Source of the DNA: Malus domestica
Taxonomy: Eukaryota; Streptophyta; Magnoliopsida; Rosales; Rosaceae
Direction: 5' to 3'
Length of the DNA stretch: 64,000 nt
Assembly (NCBI RefSeq): GCF_042453785.1
Contig: NC_091674.1
Location: 19,441,001 to 19,505,000 of the forward strand
Below the pieces are notes generated by a model. That model did not search any database, had not been told where the DNA came from, and saw only the letters and a program-made list of their open reading frames with translations. Both the position numbers and the translations under genes were made by a program. Of the stretch, positions 55,583-64,000 are shown one piece after another; position 1 is the stretch's first letter; every line of letters begins with the position of its first letter.

Positions 55583-57655
55583 TGGGGAGCGAAGGAAGCC
55601 ACATCACACAGAATGACACCCCTCTTGCAGCTAGTGCGCAGCAACGAAAGAATGAAGGAAAGAGGGTTGCTCTTCAAGCTAAAGTCGATGAGCTAGAAGC
55701 TCAGAACAACAAGATAGCAATGAAGAATGAGGTCCTCCAGGAGCAGTATGAGAAGCTCTTTGAAACGCTCCACGAAACTAGGCGTACTCAAACATGCGAG
55801 TTTGTTGCCCCTGTGGACATCAACTATCATCTGGTGCCCCCCAACACGGAGGGTCACCTTCATTCGACATGGGTATCCCTGATGAGGAGCGAGCTAATCA
55901 TCAAAACATTGATCAACATGAGACTTCTCTCTTCGACCCGAAGCAGGAGAAGTGGAGGAAGACACATTCTTGCAGAAGGGTTGGAAAGATCGAAAACCGT
56001 TTATCGTGACTGCCGAGACTTCCTAAAGCAACGTCGAGAGAATCCCCTCCACATATGCTCAAAGATCAATGACCAAAGGGTTTCTAAAAGACTCGGTCCC
56101 CTCCCACGACCCAGGTCAGCTGCCAATCTAGGGAATGAATGACATGTCCTAGAGGAACATGAAGGTACATAAGACTCTGAGGTATTTCGACAGACTCGCC
56201 CTAGAAGTCAGTACGACGAGTCCAAGGAAAAATCACATGCCCTTGCTCAAACTTTCCTACTTCCAAGAGGTGATAGAGACTTATGAAAGAAAATCCCAGT
56301 GGTACATGACTCCACTCAGGACTTCCTTGTCCTACATCTCTTTGAGGAAGTAAACAAGTTGAAGGCTAAACGTCAGGCCGAGATACCTGACTGGAACCAA
56401 CCCAAGCTTGGCCCTTTCACAAGGAGGATCCTCGACACCCCCTTCAAGTGAAGACAAAACAACAGCTTGGTTTACAACTCTATACTGGAAGGGAGGACCC
56501 AATTGAACACCTTAACATCTTTGAGTCCACTATGGCATATCGGATGCACACTGACGAAGAACGATGTCTTCTCTTTCCCTCCACCCTCTCTGGTAGAGCT
56601 CTAAACTGGTATTGCCGTCTTCCACCTGAGATAGTAGACTCATTTAAGGAATTAAAGAAACTGTTTGTTTCTCAACACATTTTCCAGACCAATCGCTTGC
56701 ACTCTACGGATGACTTGTACACTATTCGCCAGAAGCCAGACGAGTCATTACGTATGTATGCTGCTTACTTCAGCCATGAGTATTCCCGTTGTGCCGAGCA
56801 GACGACAAGACTGCCCTCAAAGCCTTCACGACAAGACTACGTGACCATTTCTTTAAGTACATGATCAATGCCAACACTTGGAAGACTTACTCAGAGGTGA
56901 TGGCACAGACTTACAACCATGCTTCTGCCAAGGCAAAGACATATCAAGGAAAACCCCCCACGGTTACCCCTTATCAGCAAGTAGGGAGTGGAAGCCAGAT
57001 CCAACCAAATGAGAAGACCTCGACCTTCCAAACAGCAGCGGTGCCTCCCCCTGCCTTACTTAATACTTTGTCAAGTCAATAGACATATCAATCTCATGGC
57101 AAAAGGAAAGATTTTCATCCTCACCAGTCTCATTTTAGTAAAATGAGTAAAGGACATTATCGCGATAACCAAGGGTATCGTCACGATAATGCCCGTCCCC
57201 AGGCAGTCCACACAGTGGGCCAAACACGTGTCAAGACAGGCCCTACCTCGAGGTATGAGACATACACACCTTTGAATGCCACATATGTGGCCATTTACCC
57301 CAGCATAGCACACCTGATACCGAAGCCAATGCCATGGCAGTCGGGTTACAAGCCCACGAAGAACACGGGCACGTTTTGTTACTACCATGAGTATAACGGC
57401 GAAAAGTGTATCACCCTTCGTGATCATATTTAAGCTTTGGCGCGTGAAGAAAAAATTGATCAATTCCTCATTCACCTTTCAAGAGATAACAGTAACCAAC
57501 GCCAAGTGAATGTGATATATTCCATAAGCGGTGGCACACCCATATCTGAATCTTCCAACAGAGCCATGAAAAACAACGAACGAGCTTTAAGGCCTGGTCA
57601 CCAAGTGTTTCACATGGAAGACATCAGGGAAGGCAAGTGTCAAAAGCCTAACTAG
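55583..57655 (+). pseudogene. Gypsy gag, frameshifted
   Basis: ATG 55583 opens MGSEGSHITQNDTPLAASAQ with a coiled coil (ALQAKVDELEAQNNKIAMKN). The capsid domain is at 56448-57070: EDPIEHLNIFESTMAYRMHT, LSGRALNWYCRLPPE and IRQKPDESLRMYAAYF. It then shifts frame near 56790-56860 to TALKAFTTRLRDHFFKYMIN. A knuckle-like CYYHEYNGEKCITLRDHI is near 57380, with Glu-Lys where Gly-His is usual. Several stops occur. Confidence 0.82.
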
Positions 57656-58010
57656 GATCCAATATGTTTCTACCCTGAGGAAGAAAGAGGTATCATCTAC
57701 CCTCACAATAATCCACTGATCGTGGAAGCTCACATAGCCAACTTTGAAGTACGACGAATCCGGTTAGACACAGGGGCTTCGATCAATATCATGTTTGATG
57801 AAGCTTTCAGGGCACTTAATATAGTTGAACACTTGCTCGATCGCTCGATTTCTCCTCTGATAAGCTTCTCCGGTGATATCGTGCAACCTTTAGGGAGCAT
57901 ACATTTACCTTTCGCCATCGATACATGCCATTACACAGCTACCATTACCACTAACTTCCTGGTGGTTGATGGCATACAATGTCATCTTTGGACGCACATG
58001 CATCAATGAT
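57656..58010 (+). pseudogene. Gypsy aspartic protease
   Basis: The frame at 57722-58009 encodes VRRIRLDTGASINIMFDEAF, the retropepsin active site DTGAS. Flap-side residues LISFSGDIVQPLGSIHLPFA follow. A stop follows CHLWTHMHQ, one frame away from the expected continuation. Confidence 0.85.
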
Positions 58011-58299
58011 CTCAAGGCCATGGTATCCACACATATGTTGTTGATGAAATTTCCAACCCCCTATGGCAATGGTTACATTGGAGGAGATCAACTTAGTGCA
58101 TGATCATGTTACAACACTTCGGTCAAGCAACAACACTTGCATGTGCCAAAGGAAACCTTTTCTATACATGACCAAGTCATAAAGACCAGCTCAGACAAAG
58201 CCAACTTGGATCTTCACGGTGGAAACAGTCAACCCGACGATCCTCGAGATGACTTTTTCACCCAGCAAGCATAACCCGCCGAAGAGTTAGAGAAGGTCT

Positions 58300-59110
58300 C
58301 TATCTCAAAAGATTATCCGGATCGCATGGTGAAGATTGGCACCACCTTGTCACCACCCATTCGGTTGGCATTGATCTTTTTTTTGCAAGAGAACACTAAG
58401 GTCTTCGCCTGGTCATACGAGGACATGCCAGACATCTCTCCTGATATCATCTATCATCGCTTAAGTATTTACCCCAAGACCAAGCCAGTGAGACAGAAGT
58501 GAAGATCTTATGATGCTGAACGATACGAGGCAATGAAGTTAGAAGTTGAAAAACTCAAAGGCATAGGCTTCGTCCGGAAGTCAATTATCCAACGTGGGTA
58601 GCAAATGTTGTCCTTGTTAAGAAGAATTTGACCAAGGAAAGTCTCCTGCTCCAAAAGGTCTTATGGAGAATGTGTGTCGATTACACCAACCTAAATAAAG
58701 GATGCCCGAAGGATAGCTTTCCTCTTCCTCTCATAGACAGACTTATAGACTATACGGCAAGGTGTGAACTCCTGAGTTTCATGGTTGCTTACACAGGATA
58801 CAACTAAATCCTCATGAACCCTCCAGACCAAGAACACACAGCCTTCACTACTGACAGGGGACTATATTGCTATAAAGTCATGCCATTCGGCCTAAAGAAT
58901 GCAGGAGCAACTTATCAGAGATTGGTCAATTCAATGTTCGCTGAACAGATTGGGAAGAGCATGGAAGTTTACGTTGATGATATGCTAGTCAAAAGCAAAC
59001 ATGCTGACCAACACATTACTAACCTATCTGAAACTTTTACCATTCTGAAGAGGTATCAAATGAGGTTAAACCCTAACAAATGTGCCTTTGGCGTAAGCTT
59101 TGGAGTTGAA
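58300..59110 (+). pseudogene. Gypsy reverse transcriptase, truncated after the YVDD core
   Basis: Frames through this stretch give YTNLNKGCPKDSFPLPLIDR, a TAA after FMVAYTGYN, then TAFTTDRGLYCYKVMPFGLK and the catalytic block MEVYVDDMLVKSKHADQHIT. Similarity ends at NPNKCAFGV (about 59100), where thumb, RNase H and integrase should follow. The DNA passes instead to unrelated sequence and a minisatellite. Confidence 0.87.
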
Positions 59111-59229
59111 GCTATTTGTATATGTTGTCTCTTCCACATTTTCAAATTTCTAATTTTCCCAAAAAAAAAAGGAAATTGGGAAATTCAACAAAGCTTCATC
59201 AATGGAGGACAACTACAAATTCTCAAAAG

Positions 59230-59830
59230 CTTCACACTATCTTGATCAAGATAGTGTGAAGCAAAATCAATTCATGGTACCCAACAAAGCTTCAACACAA
59301 AAGCTTCACCCACAAAAGCTTCACCCACAAAAACTTCACCCACAAAAGCTTCACCTACAAAAGCTTCCACAAAAGCTTCACCCATAAAAGCTTCACCAAC
59401 AAAAGCTTCACCCACAAAAGCTTCACCCACAATAGCTTCACCCACAATAGCTTCACCAACAAAAACTTCACCCACCACAAAAGCTTCACAAGCTTCACCC
59501 ACCACAAAAGCTTCACCCACAAAACCACAAAAGCTTCACCACCACAAAAGCTTCACCTACAAAAGCTTCACCCATAAAAGCTTCACCAACAAAAGCTTCA
59601 CCTACCACAAAAACTTCACCCATAAAAGCTTCACCAACAAAAGCTTCACCCATAAAAGCTTCCCACACCACAAAAGTTTCACCCACAAAAGCTTTAACCA
59701 TAAAAGCTTCACCAAAAAAAGCTTCACCCACCGCAAAAGTTTCACCCACAAAAGCTTCACCCACCACAAAAGCTTCACCCACAAAAGCTTCACCCACCAC
59801 AAAAGCTTCACCCACAAAAGCTTCACCTAC
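59230..59830 (+). repeat. 15-bp minisatellite built on AAAAGCTTCACCCAC
   Basis: Some 35-40 imperfect units of AAAAGCTTCACCCAC (also CACCTAC, CACCAAC and CACCCACCAC variants) fill about 550 bp, each with AAGCTT. A nearby perfect inverted repeat, AGCTTCACACTATCTTGATC against GATCAAGATAGTGTGAAGC, lies at about 59229-59263. Because 15 bp equals five codons, the minus strand reads as long GEAFV repeats; these are not proteins. Confidence 0.9.
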
Positions 59831-60357
59831 AAAAAAAATCGAAAATTCAAAAAAAAAAAAAAAAAACCTTAGGCCTTATTTTTTTTGGGCCTAACAACTT
59901 TCATAACAAATATATATGAAGAAGGAGTTTTAGGCTACTACTTAGAAAGGAAAATGGTGAAGTTTTGTTACTTTGGAAACTTGGCTACTAGCAAGACACC
60001 TCCTTCGTCAACTCCCTCGACCGGAGACTTAGGGGACTCCTACCATATGTTACTGCATCTTGATACTCAGAAGTCTCACGACTACTCAGTGACTTGGATT
60101 TTTTCAAGTCTCCAACCAAGAAGTTTTTCTTACTTGGGAAATTAAAGGAGCACTACCTAAACTACATGCTTCACTCACAAAGGTTCAACATACAAGCTTC
60201 AACAAAAGGAAAAATTCAAAGAACTTAGTGAAGAAGGCCTTGGTGTATTTAACACAATACGTTAAAATGAAGCAAAGCTTGTTTATTGATATCTCCGATA
60301 AGTTACAAATATGTACATATACATGAATCAAAATAAACAAACAAGAGAGAGCCTTTA

Positions 60358-61013
60358 CAAAGGTTGCTCAGGAGAAGTCTCAGTAGTCGGTAGAGCCCCA
60401 GAAAGAAGAGGCACCAGAGGATGATTATTCAGAGCCTCAGTACTAGGCAGAACCCCAGAAGGAGGAGGCACGAAGGTTGATCATTTGGAGCTTCATTACG
60501 CGGTACAGCCCCAGAAGACGAAGACAATAAATGTCTTTGGAACAAACCCACAAACCTCTGATGATCAAGTAAAATCTGACCATCAGATTCCTGCAGTTGG
60601 TTGAGCTTCCTCTTCATGTTTATAGCATAGTCATACTGTTTATTCTTATGCTTGAGCCCTCTGATCTCCTGTTTGAGACTTATCACTTTAGCTGCCAATG
60701 ATTCAACTTGGCGGGTTCGAGCAAATAAGTGTTAGGTCATATTAGACACAGAACCTGCACACTGAACACTGAGAGTCAGAGAATCCTTAACAGGCAACTC
60801 ATCAGACCATTTGAAAAGTACTCTGTTATCTTTAGGAGTGAGAAGGTTCATGGCCATCACCGCAGCGGTCATATCATTCTTCATCACAGAATTCTCAACG
60901 GTAAGAGGACCAGTAGGGGATAAGAAGGATGGGTGCCATATATTGTCTTGAGAAGGCATGGCTGCTTCTTCACCAAAGTTCAAGTCAAAACAACGGTCGG
61001 ATGGGCCAGACAT
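60358..61013 (-). pseudogene. Element-borne antisense ORF, copy 2
   Basis: ATG at 61013 (minus) opens MSGPSDRCFDLNFGEEAAMP, closely matching copy 1 at 3123. TAA at 60734-60732 interrupts it where copy 1 reads CAA (SNMAQ). The frame then continues through LFARTRQVESLAAKVISLKQ and shares KRKLNQLQESDGQILLDHQR. It has lost seven residues (LHRLAHD in copy 1). A frameshift after NEAPNDQP destroys the C-terminus. TTTTATAG lies about 100 bp upstream, and AATAAA after the stop is conserved. Different lesions in the two copies imply an ancestor with one full ORF of about 224 codons. Confidence 0.72.
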
Positions 61014-61429
61014 TCTCAGAAATGATGAAAGAGAAATGAGGTGCAATAAATCTATGAAGTAAAGGGAAATTTCTAGAAGCAATAACTCTCTGAATGTACT
61101 TCTTGCACACAATTGGTGCCCCTATAAAAGAAAGGGCAACAGGGCCGTTGGTTCAAAAATCGAAGAGACACCACTTTCCACACGCAACAGCAGCTCCTCG
61201 GGTACCACAGATAACTTTGCCAAAGATCTCTGACAAAGTTTAGACACATAAATTTTGAAGGTTCAACTACCCTACCATTACCCACAAGGGTAAAGGAACA
61301 GCACCACTGCTTGATAACTGGAAGGTCCCTGCGTGTGTCAACCTCTATGCTCCGTGGCAAGGTAGACTGGCAAAAATGCCCAACCTTTACTCACATCGAG
61401 AAAACACTTCCAATATGATTACTTGCTCA

Positions 61430-61930
61430 AAAATCAAAGAGGCATCGCTTCCCGAATCTCGAGAGCCAAACTTCCACCAGGATTGCTTTCTCAAAAATCG
61501 AAGAGGCACCGCTATCCGAATCTCGAGAGCTAGACTCCCGACATGATTACTTGCTCAAAAATCGAAGAGGCACCACCCTCCGAATCTCGAGAGCCAGACT
61601 CCCAACAGGATTACTTGCTCAAAAATTGAAAAGGCACCGCCCTCCGTATCTCGAGAGTCAGACTCCCAACATGATTACTTGCTCAAAAATAAAAAAGGCA
61701 CATCTATCCGAATCTCGAAAGCCATACTTCCAACATGATTACTTGCTCAAAAATTGAAGAGACACCACTCTCCGAATCTCAAGAGTTAGACTCCCAACAT
61801 GATTACTTTCTCAAAAATCGAAGAGGCACCGTTCTCTGAATCTTGAGAGCCAGATCCCCGATAGGATTGCTTGTTCGAAAATCGAAGAGGCACCGCTCTC
61901 CGAACTTCGAGAGCTAGATTTCCTTGGATA
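61430..61930 (-). repeat. 63-bp tandem repeats, about eight units
   Basis: Units carry CCGAATCTCGAGAGCCAGAC and CTCAAAAATCGAAGAGGCAC. They are the inverse of the units at 1860-2431, but with about twice the copy number and no 216-bp duplication. Confidence 0.87.
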
Positions 61931-63225
61931 AATCTTGTCTGCAATCTTCACACGCAACATCAGCTTTCTATATACCACATACCACTTTTTCAAAGTGCTT
62001 TGACAAAGTTAAAACACGTGAATCTTGCAGCTCCCACTACATTGCTATGACCGAGAAGGGTAAAGGAACAGCATTACCACTCATTGTTGGGACAATTCCT
62101 ATATATGTCGACCTTCATCCTCCATAGCCAGGCAAACCTACAAATAAAAAAAATACTCAACTTTTCTTCACTTCACATCTGAGAGGGCATTCTCAGCAGA
62201 GTTTCTTGAAATACTCAGCTTCTTTTCCCCCCGATAATACCTCTGCAAACAAGCCACACCAGAGCAAAAGTATCTCATATCATCAGGGTTAAAAGCAAGA
62301 GTATCTCATATCATGCTTTTTCCCTGTCTCTTCCTTTGGCCTTGTTCTTACCTGCAAGACAAGGAGAAAGAGAGTAATCAGTCAGCACTTGGAATCAAGC
62401 TTCCAGTCAGGAACTGACTGCCTGGAACCCCTTGCCTGACTACTTACCTGGCATTGCTCTCGAGTACTCATCTTCAACATCTTATGCTTCAAGAGAAGAT
62501 ACCACATCTGTCTGAGGAACAGATAGAGCAAATGAGAATGATACAAAGAAGCATGTGGAGACAAGCGTAACAGATCACGTGCCGATACATCCACTACTTT
62601 GTCAACAGCAAAAGTATCCCATATCATCAGGGTCGAACGTACTCTAGATTTGATGGACTTGTTTTGACCCTCAAATTCTTGAGTCGGCCTTATACTCTGG
62701 AGGAAACCAAAAAACCCTCAAGCCTAGTTCAAGAATAAGCCTGTGGAAAGTTACTTCTTCAAAAGAAAAAAGTATCTCATATCATGTCTTCTCCATTTGT
62801 TTCTCCTTATCATTGTTGTTGTTTACGACACAAGGAGAAGGAGAACAATCAACCGGAAGCCGAAGTCGAACCTCCGATCCAAGTTGCTTGCTTGGAAGTT
62901 TGATTGCTTACCTTGTCTATTACCTCATTCGGCAAATCTCCTAGCTCGGTGACTTGGGGGACTCCTACTATAGAGTTTGTATCGCACTTGACCAAGCCCG
63001 AAACTACAAGTAAGTTTCAAATGAAATTGATACATTACCTTGTGCATCTTCATTGTTTAAAAATACCACCCTTGGATGGAGGAAAATTACTTCCAAAGAA
63101 GATGCCACATCTACATATGAAACATATAAGGCAAGTGAAAATGATACCACACTTCGGTACTTAGAAGTTTCGTGATTACTCAATGGCTTAGATCTTGCAA
63201 ATCCGCAACTGAGGAGCTTCCCTTA

Positions 63226-63246
63226 CTAGGGAACTTAGGGGAGCAC
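63226..63246 (+). promoter_or_regulatory. Polypurine tract region of the gypsy element
   Basis: GGGAACTTAGGGGAGCAC directly precedes the TGTTTATAC of the 3' LTR, the expected place for plus-strand priming. The tract is short and interrupted. It is deleted in copy 1. Confidence 0.6.
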
Positions 63247-63761
63247 TGTTTATACCATACTTGACCAATCCTAAAACTACTGAGCACCAGTCAACATTAT
63301 ACCGTCAAAGACCCAGAAGAGTTTCCCTCAAACCAGGAGGCCAATCACAGCGCGAAACATGTCGACATCAGAAGCCAATCATAGCGCAACACATGTCAAC
63401 ATCAGAAGCCAATCACAACAAGACACGTGTCAATGTCAGAATGAAACTAGAAACTCTCTTCTAGAAATAGAGATCATTCTCTCACAATATTTCCTAATGT
63501 TATTTGTACTAAATCATTCACTTGTACTCACTAAAGGAGAGATTGAACCTATGTACTTGTGTAAACCCTTCACAATTAATGAGAACTCCTCTACTCCGTG
63601 AACGTAGCCAATCTGGGTGAACCACGTACATCTTGTGTTTGCTTCCCTATCTCTATCCATTTACATACTTATCCACACTAGTGACCGGAGCAATCTAGCG
63701 AATGTCACAAACTTAACACTTTCTGTTGTACTAAAGTCCTCATTGATTTTATACATCAACA
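63247..63761 (+). repeat. Gypsy 3' LTR
   Basis: This 515-bp LTR pairs with 54961-55476 and differs at about 36 sites by eye, including the loss of the TATA box. TTATT follows at 63762-63766. Its end lies only 14 bp before HMG-box exon 2, inside the splice-acceptor region. Confidence 0.92.
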
Positions 63762-64000
63762 TTATTTTTCATCAGGCATTCCCAATTGCTCAACCAGATG
63801 AAGACAAGAAAAAGAAAGGGTGCACTGAGAAGAAAAGGCCAGCTCCTCCTTATATCCTATGGTGCAAAGATCAGTGGGCTGAGGTAAATTAGAGATTAGG
63901 ACACTATGATTGTTCGGAGATTTAAATGCGAAACACATTCCGAATCCGCTTGTGGTTTTTGATGCAGATCAAGAAGGAGAACCCTGAGGCAGATTTTAAG

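Larger units (their letters stand above)
54961..63761 (+). mobile_element. Ty3/gypsy (Tat-like) retrotransposon inside the HMG-box intron
   Basis: LTRs at 54961-55476 (516 bp) and 63247-63761 (515 bp) start TGTTTATAC and end CATCAACA. TTATT is duplicated at 54956-54960 and 63762-63766. By eye the LTRs differ at about 36 sites (near 7%), so the insertion is older than the copia one. Gag, protease and part of RT are readable but frameshifted. RNase H and integrase are missing. The 3' third holds a minisatellite, the antisense ORF and a tandem-repeat block. The knuckle style and antisense ORF suggest the Tat lineage (inference). Confidence 0.93.
53971..64000 (+). pseudogene. 3xHMG-box-like: 3xHMG-box protein gene, broken in exon 1 and split by a retrotransposon
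   Basis: Exon 1 (53971-54444) starts MAEIAIAEMPNKKPRASRRA and ends in a charged coiled coil (LEEMQEKLQGMRLEKEKIEE) and KLKEFKPTM. Exon 2 (63776-63883) gives KKKKGCTEKKRPAPPYILWC, the start of the first HMG box. Exon 3 (63968 on) gives IKKENPEADFK and runs off the window. Phases agree. This matches plant proteins with three HMG boxes (Arabidopsis AT4G11080 and AT4G23800), which bind DNA and associate with mitotic chromosomes. TGA at 54376-54378 and TAG at 54415-54417 lie in frame in exon 1, so a full protein cannot be made from this reading. Intron 1 holds an 8.8-kb gypsy element in the same orientation. Confidence 0.85.

Noticed and set aside
55331-55696. ORF starting MNHVHLVFASLSLSIYILIH, seen also at 63617 and at 484 (minus)
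   Set aside because: It is LTR sequence read as protein. It appears wherever the LTR does and runs into unrelated frames.
59272-59826. Long minus-strand open frames reading GEAFVGEAFV repeats
   Set aside because: They are a by-product of the 15-bp minisatellite, whose unit length is five codons. All frames stay open and no other coding sign exists.

Overview
The window is nuclear DNA from a dicot plant. Genes are few and intron-rich, the intergenic DNA is AT-rich, and all major plant transposon classes are present (Ty1/copia, Ty3/gypsy, hAT, LINE remnants, several MITE families). The repeat families look like those I associate with Rosaceae (apple or pear), but that assignment is inference from recall.

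Six host loci can be read, left to right. (1) A COP1-interactive-protein-1-like (CIP1-like) coiled-coil gene (+, 6077-9001). (2) A second, longer CIP1-like gene (+, 23414-26432). (3) An eight-exon mitochondrial adenine nucleotide carrier of the ADNT1 type (-, 30331-27096). (4) A DUF3133 / EDR4-like zinc-ribbon protein gene (+, 37609-40742). (5) A three-exon TRICHOME BIREFRINGENCE-LIKE O-acyltransferase gene (+, 45219-47901). (6) The first exons of a 3xHMG-box gene (+, 53971 to the window end), with two premature stops and a whole retrotransposon in its first intron. From memory, loci 3-5 keep the same gene neighbourhood as Arabidopsis AT4G01100, AT4G01090 and AT4G01080.

The rest is a layered record of insertion and duplication. 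A roughly 1.6-kb stretch with the promoter and leader exon of CIP1-like gene 2 was duplicated in tandem (copy A 9475-20513, copy B 20514-22270). Each copy then received its own MITEs, so each shows the empty site of the other. Copy A was also split by a copia element (11126-20006, two 337-bp LTRs), whose gag was in turn split by a hAT element (15572-19353, perfect 8-bp target duplication). At the right, an 8.8-kb Ty3/gypsy element (54961-63761, 5-bp duplication TTATT) sits inside the HMG-box intron. It has gag, protease and reverse transcriptase, but the RT stops abruptly and is followed by a 15-bp minisatellite. Between that and the 3' LTR lies a complete-looking antisense gene unit. A truncated copy of the same antisense region, in opposite orientation, occupies about 399-4041.

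The element-borne antisense ORF is the least explained object here. Both copies keep a TATA-like box, ATG, coiled-coil segment and AATAAA signal, but each is broken by a different nonsense mutation. I found no CRISPR array, rRNA or tRNA gene, and no bacterial-type operon.
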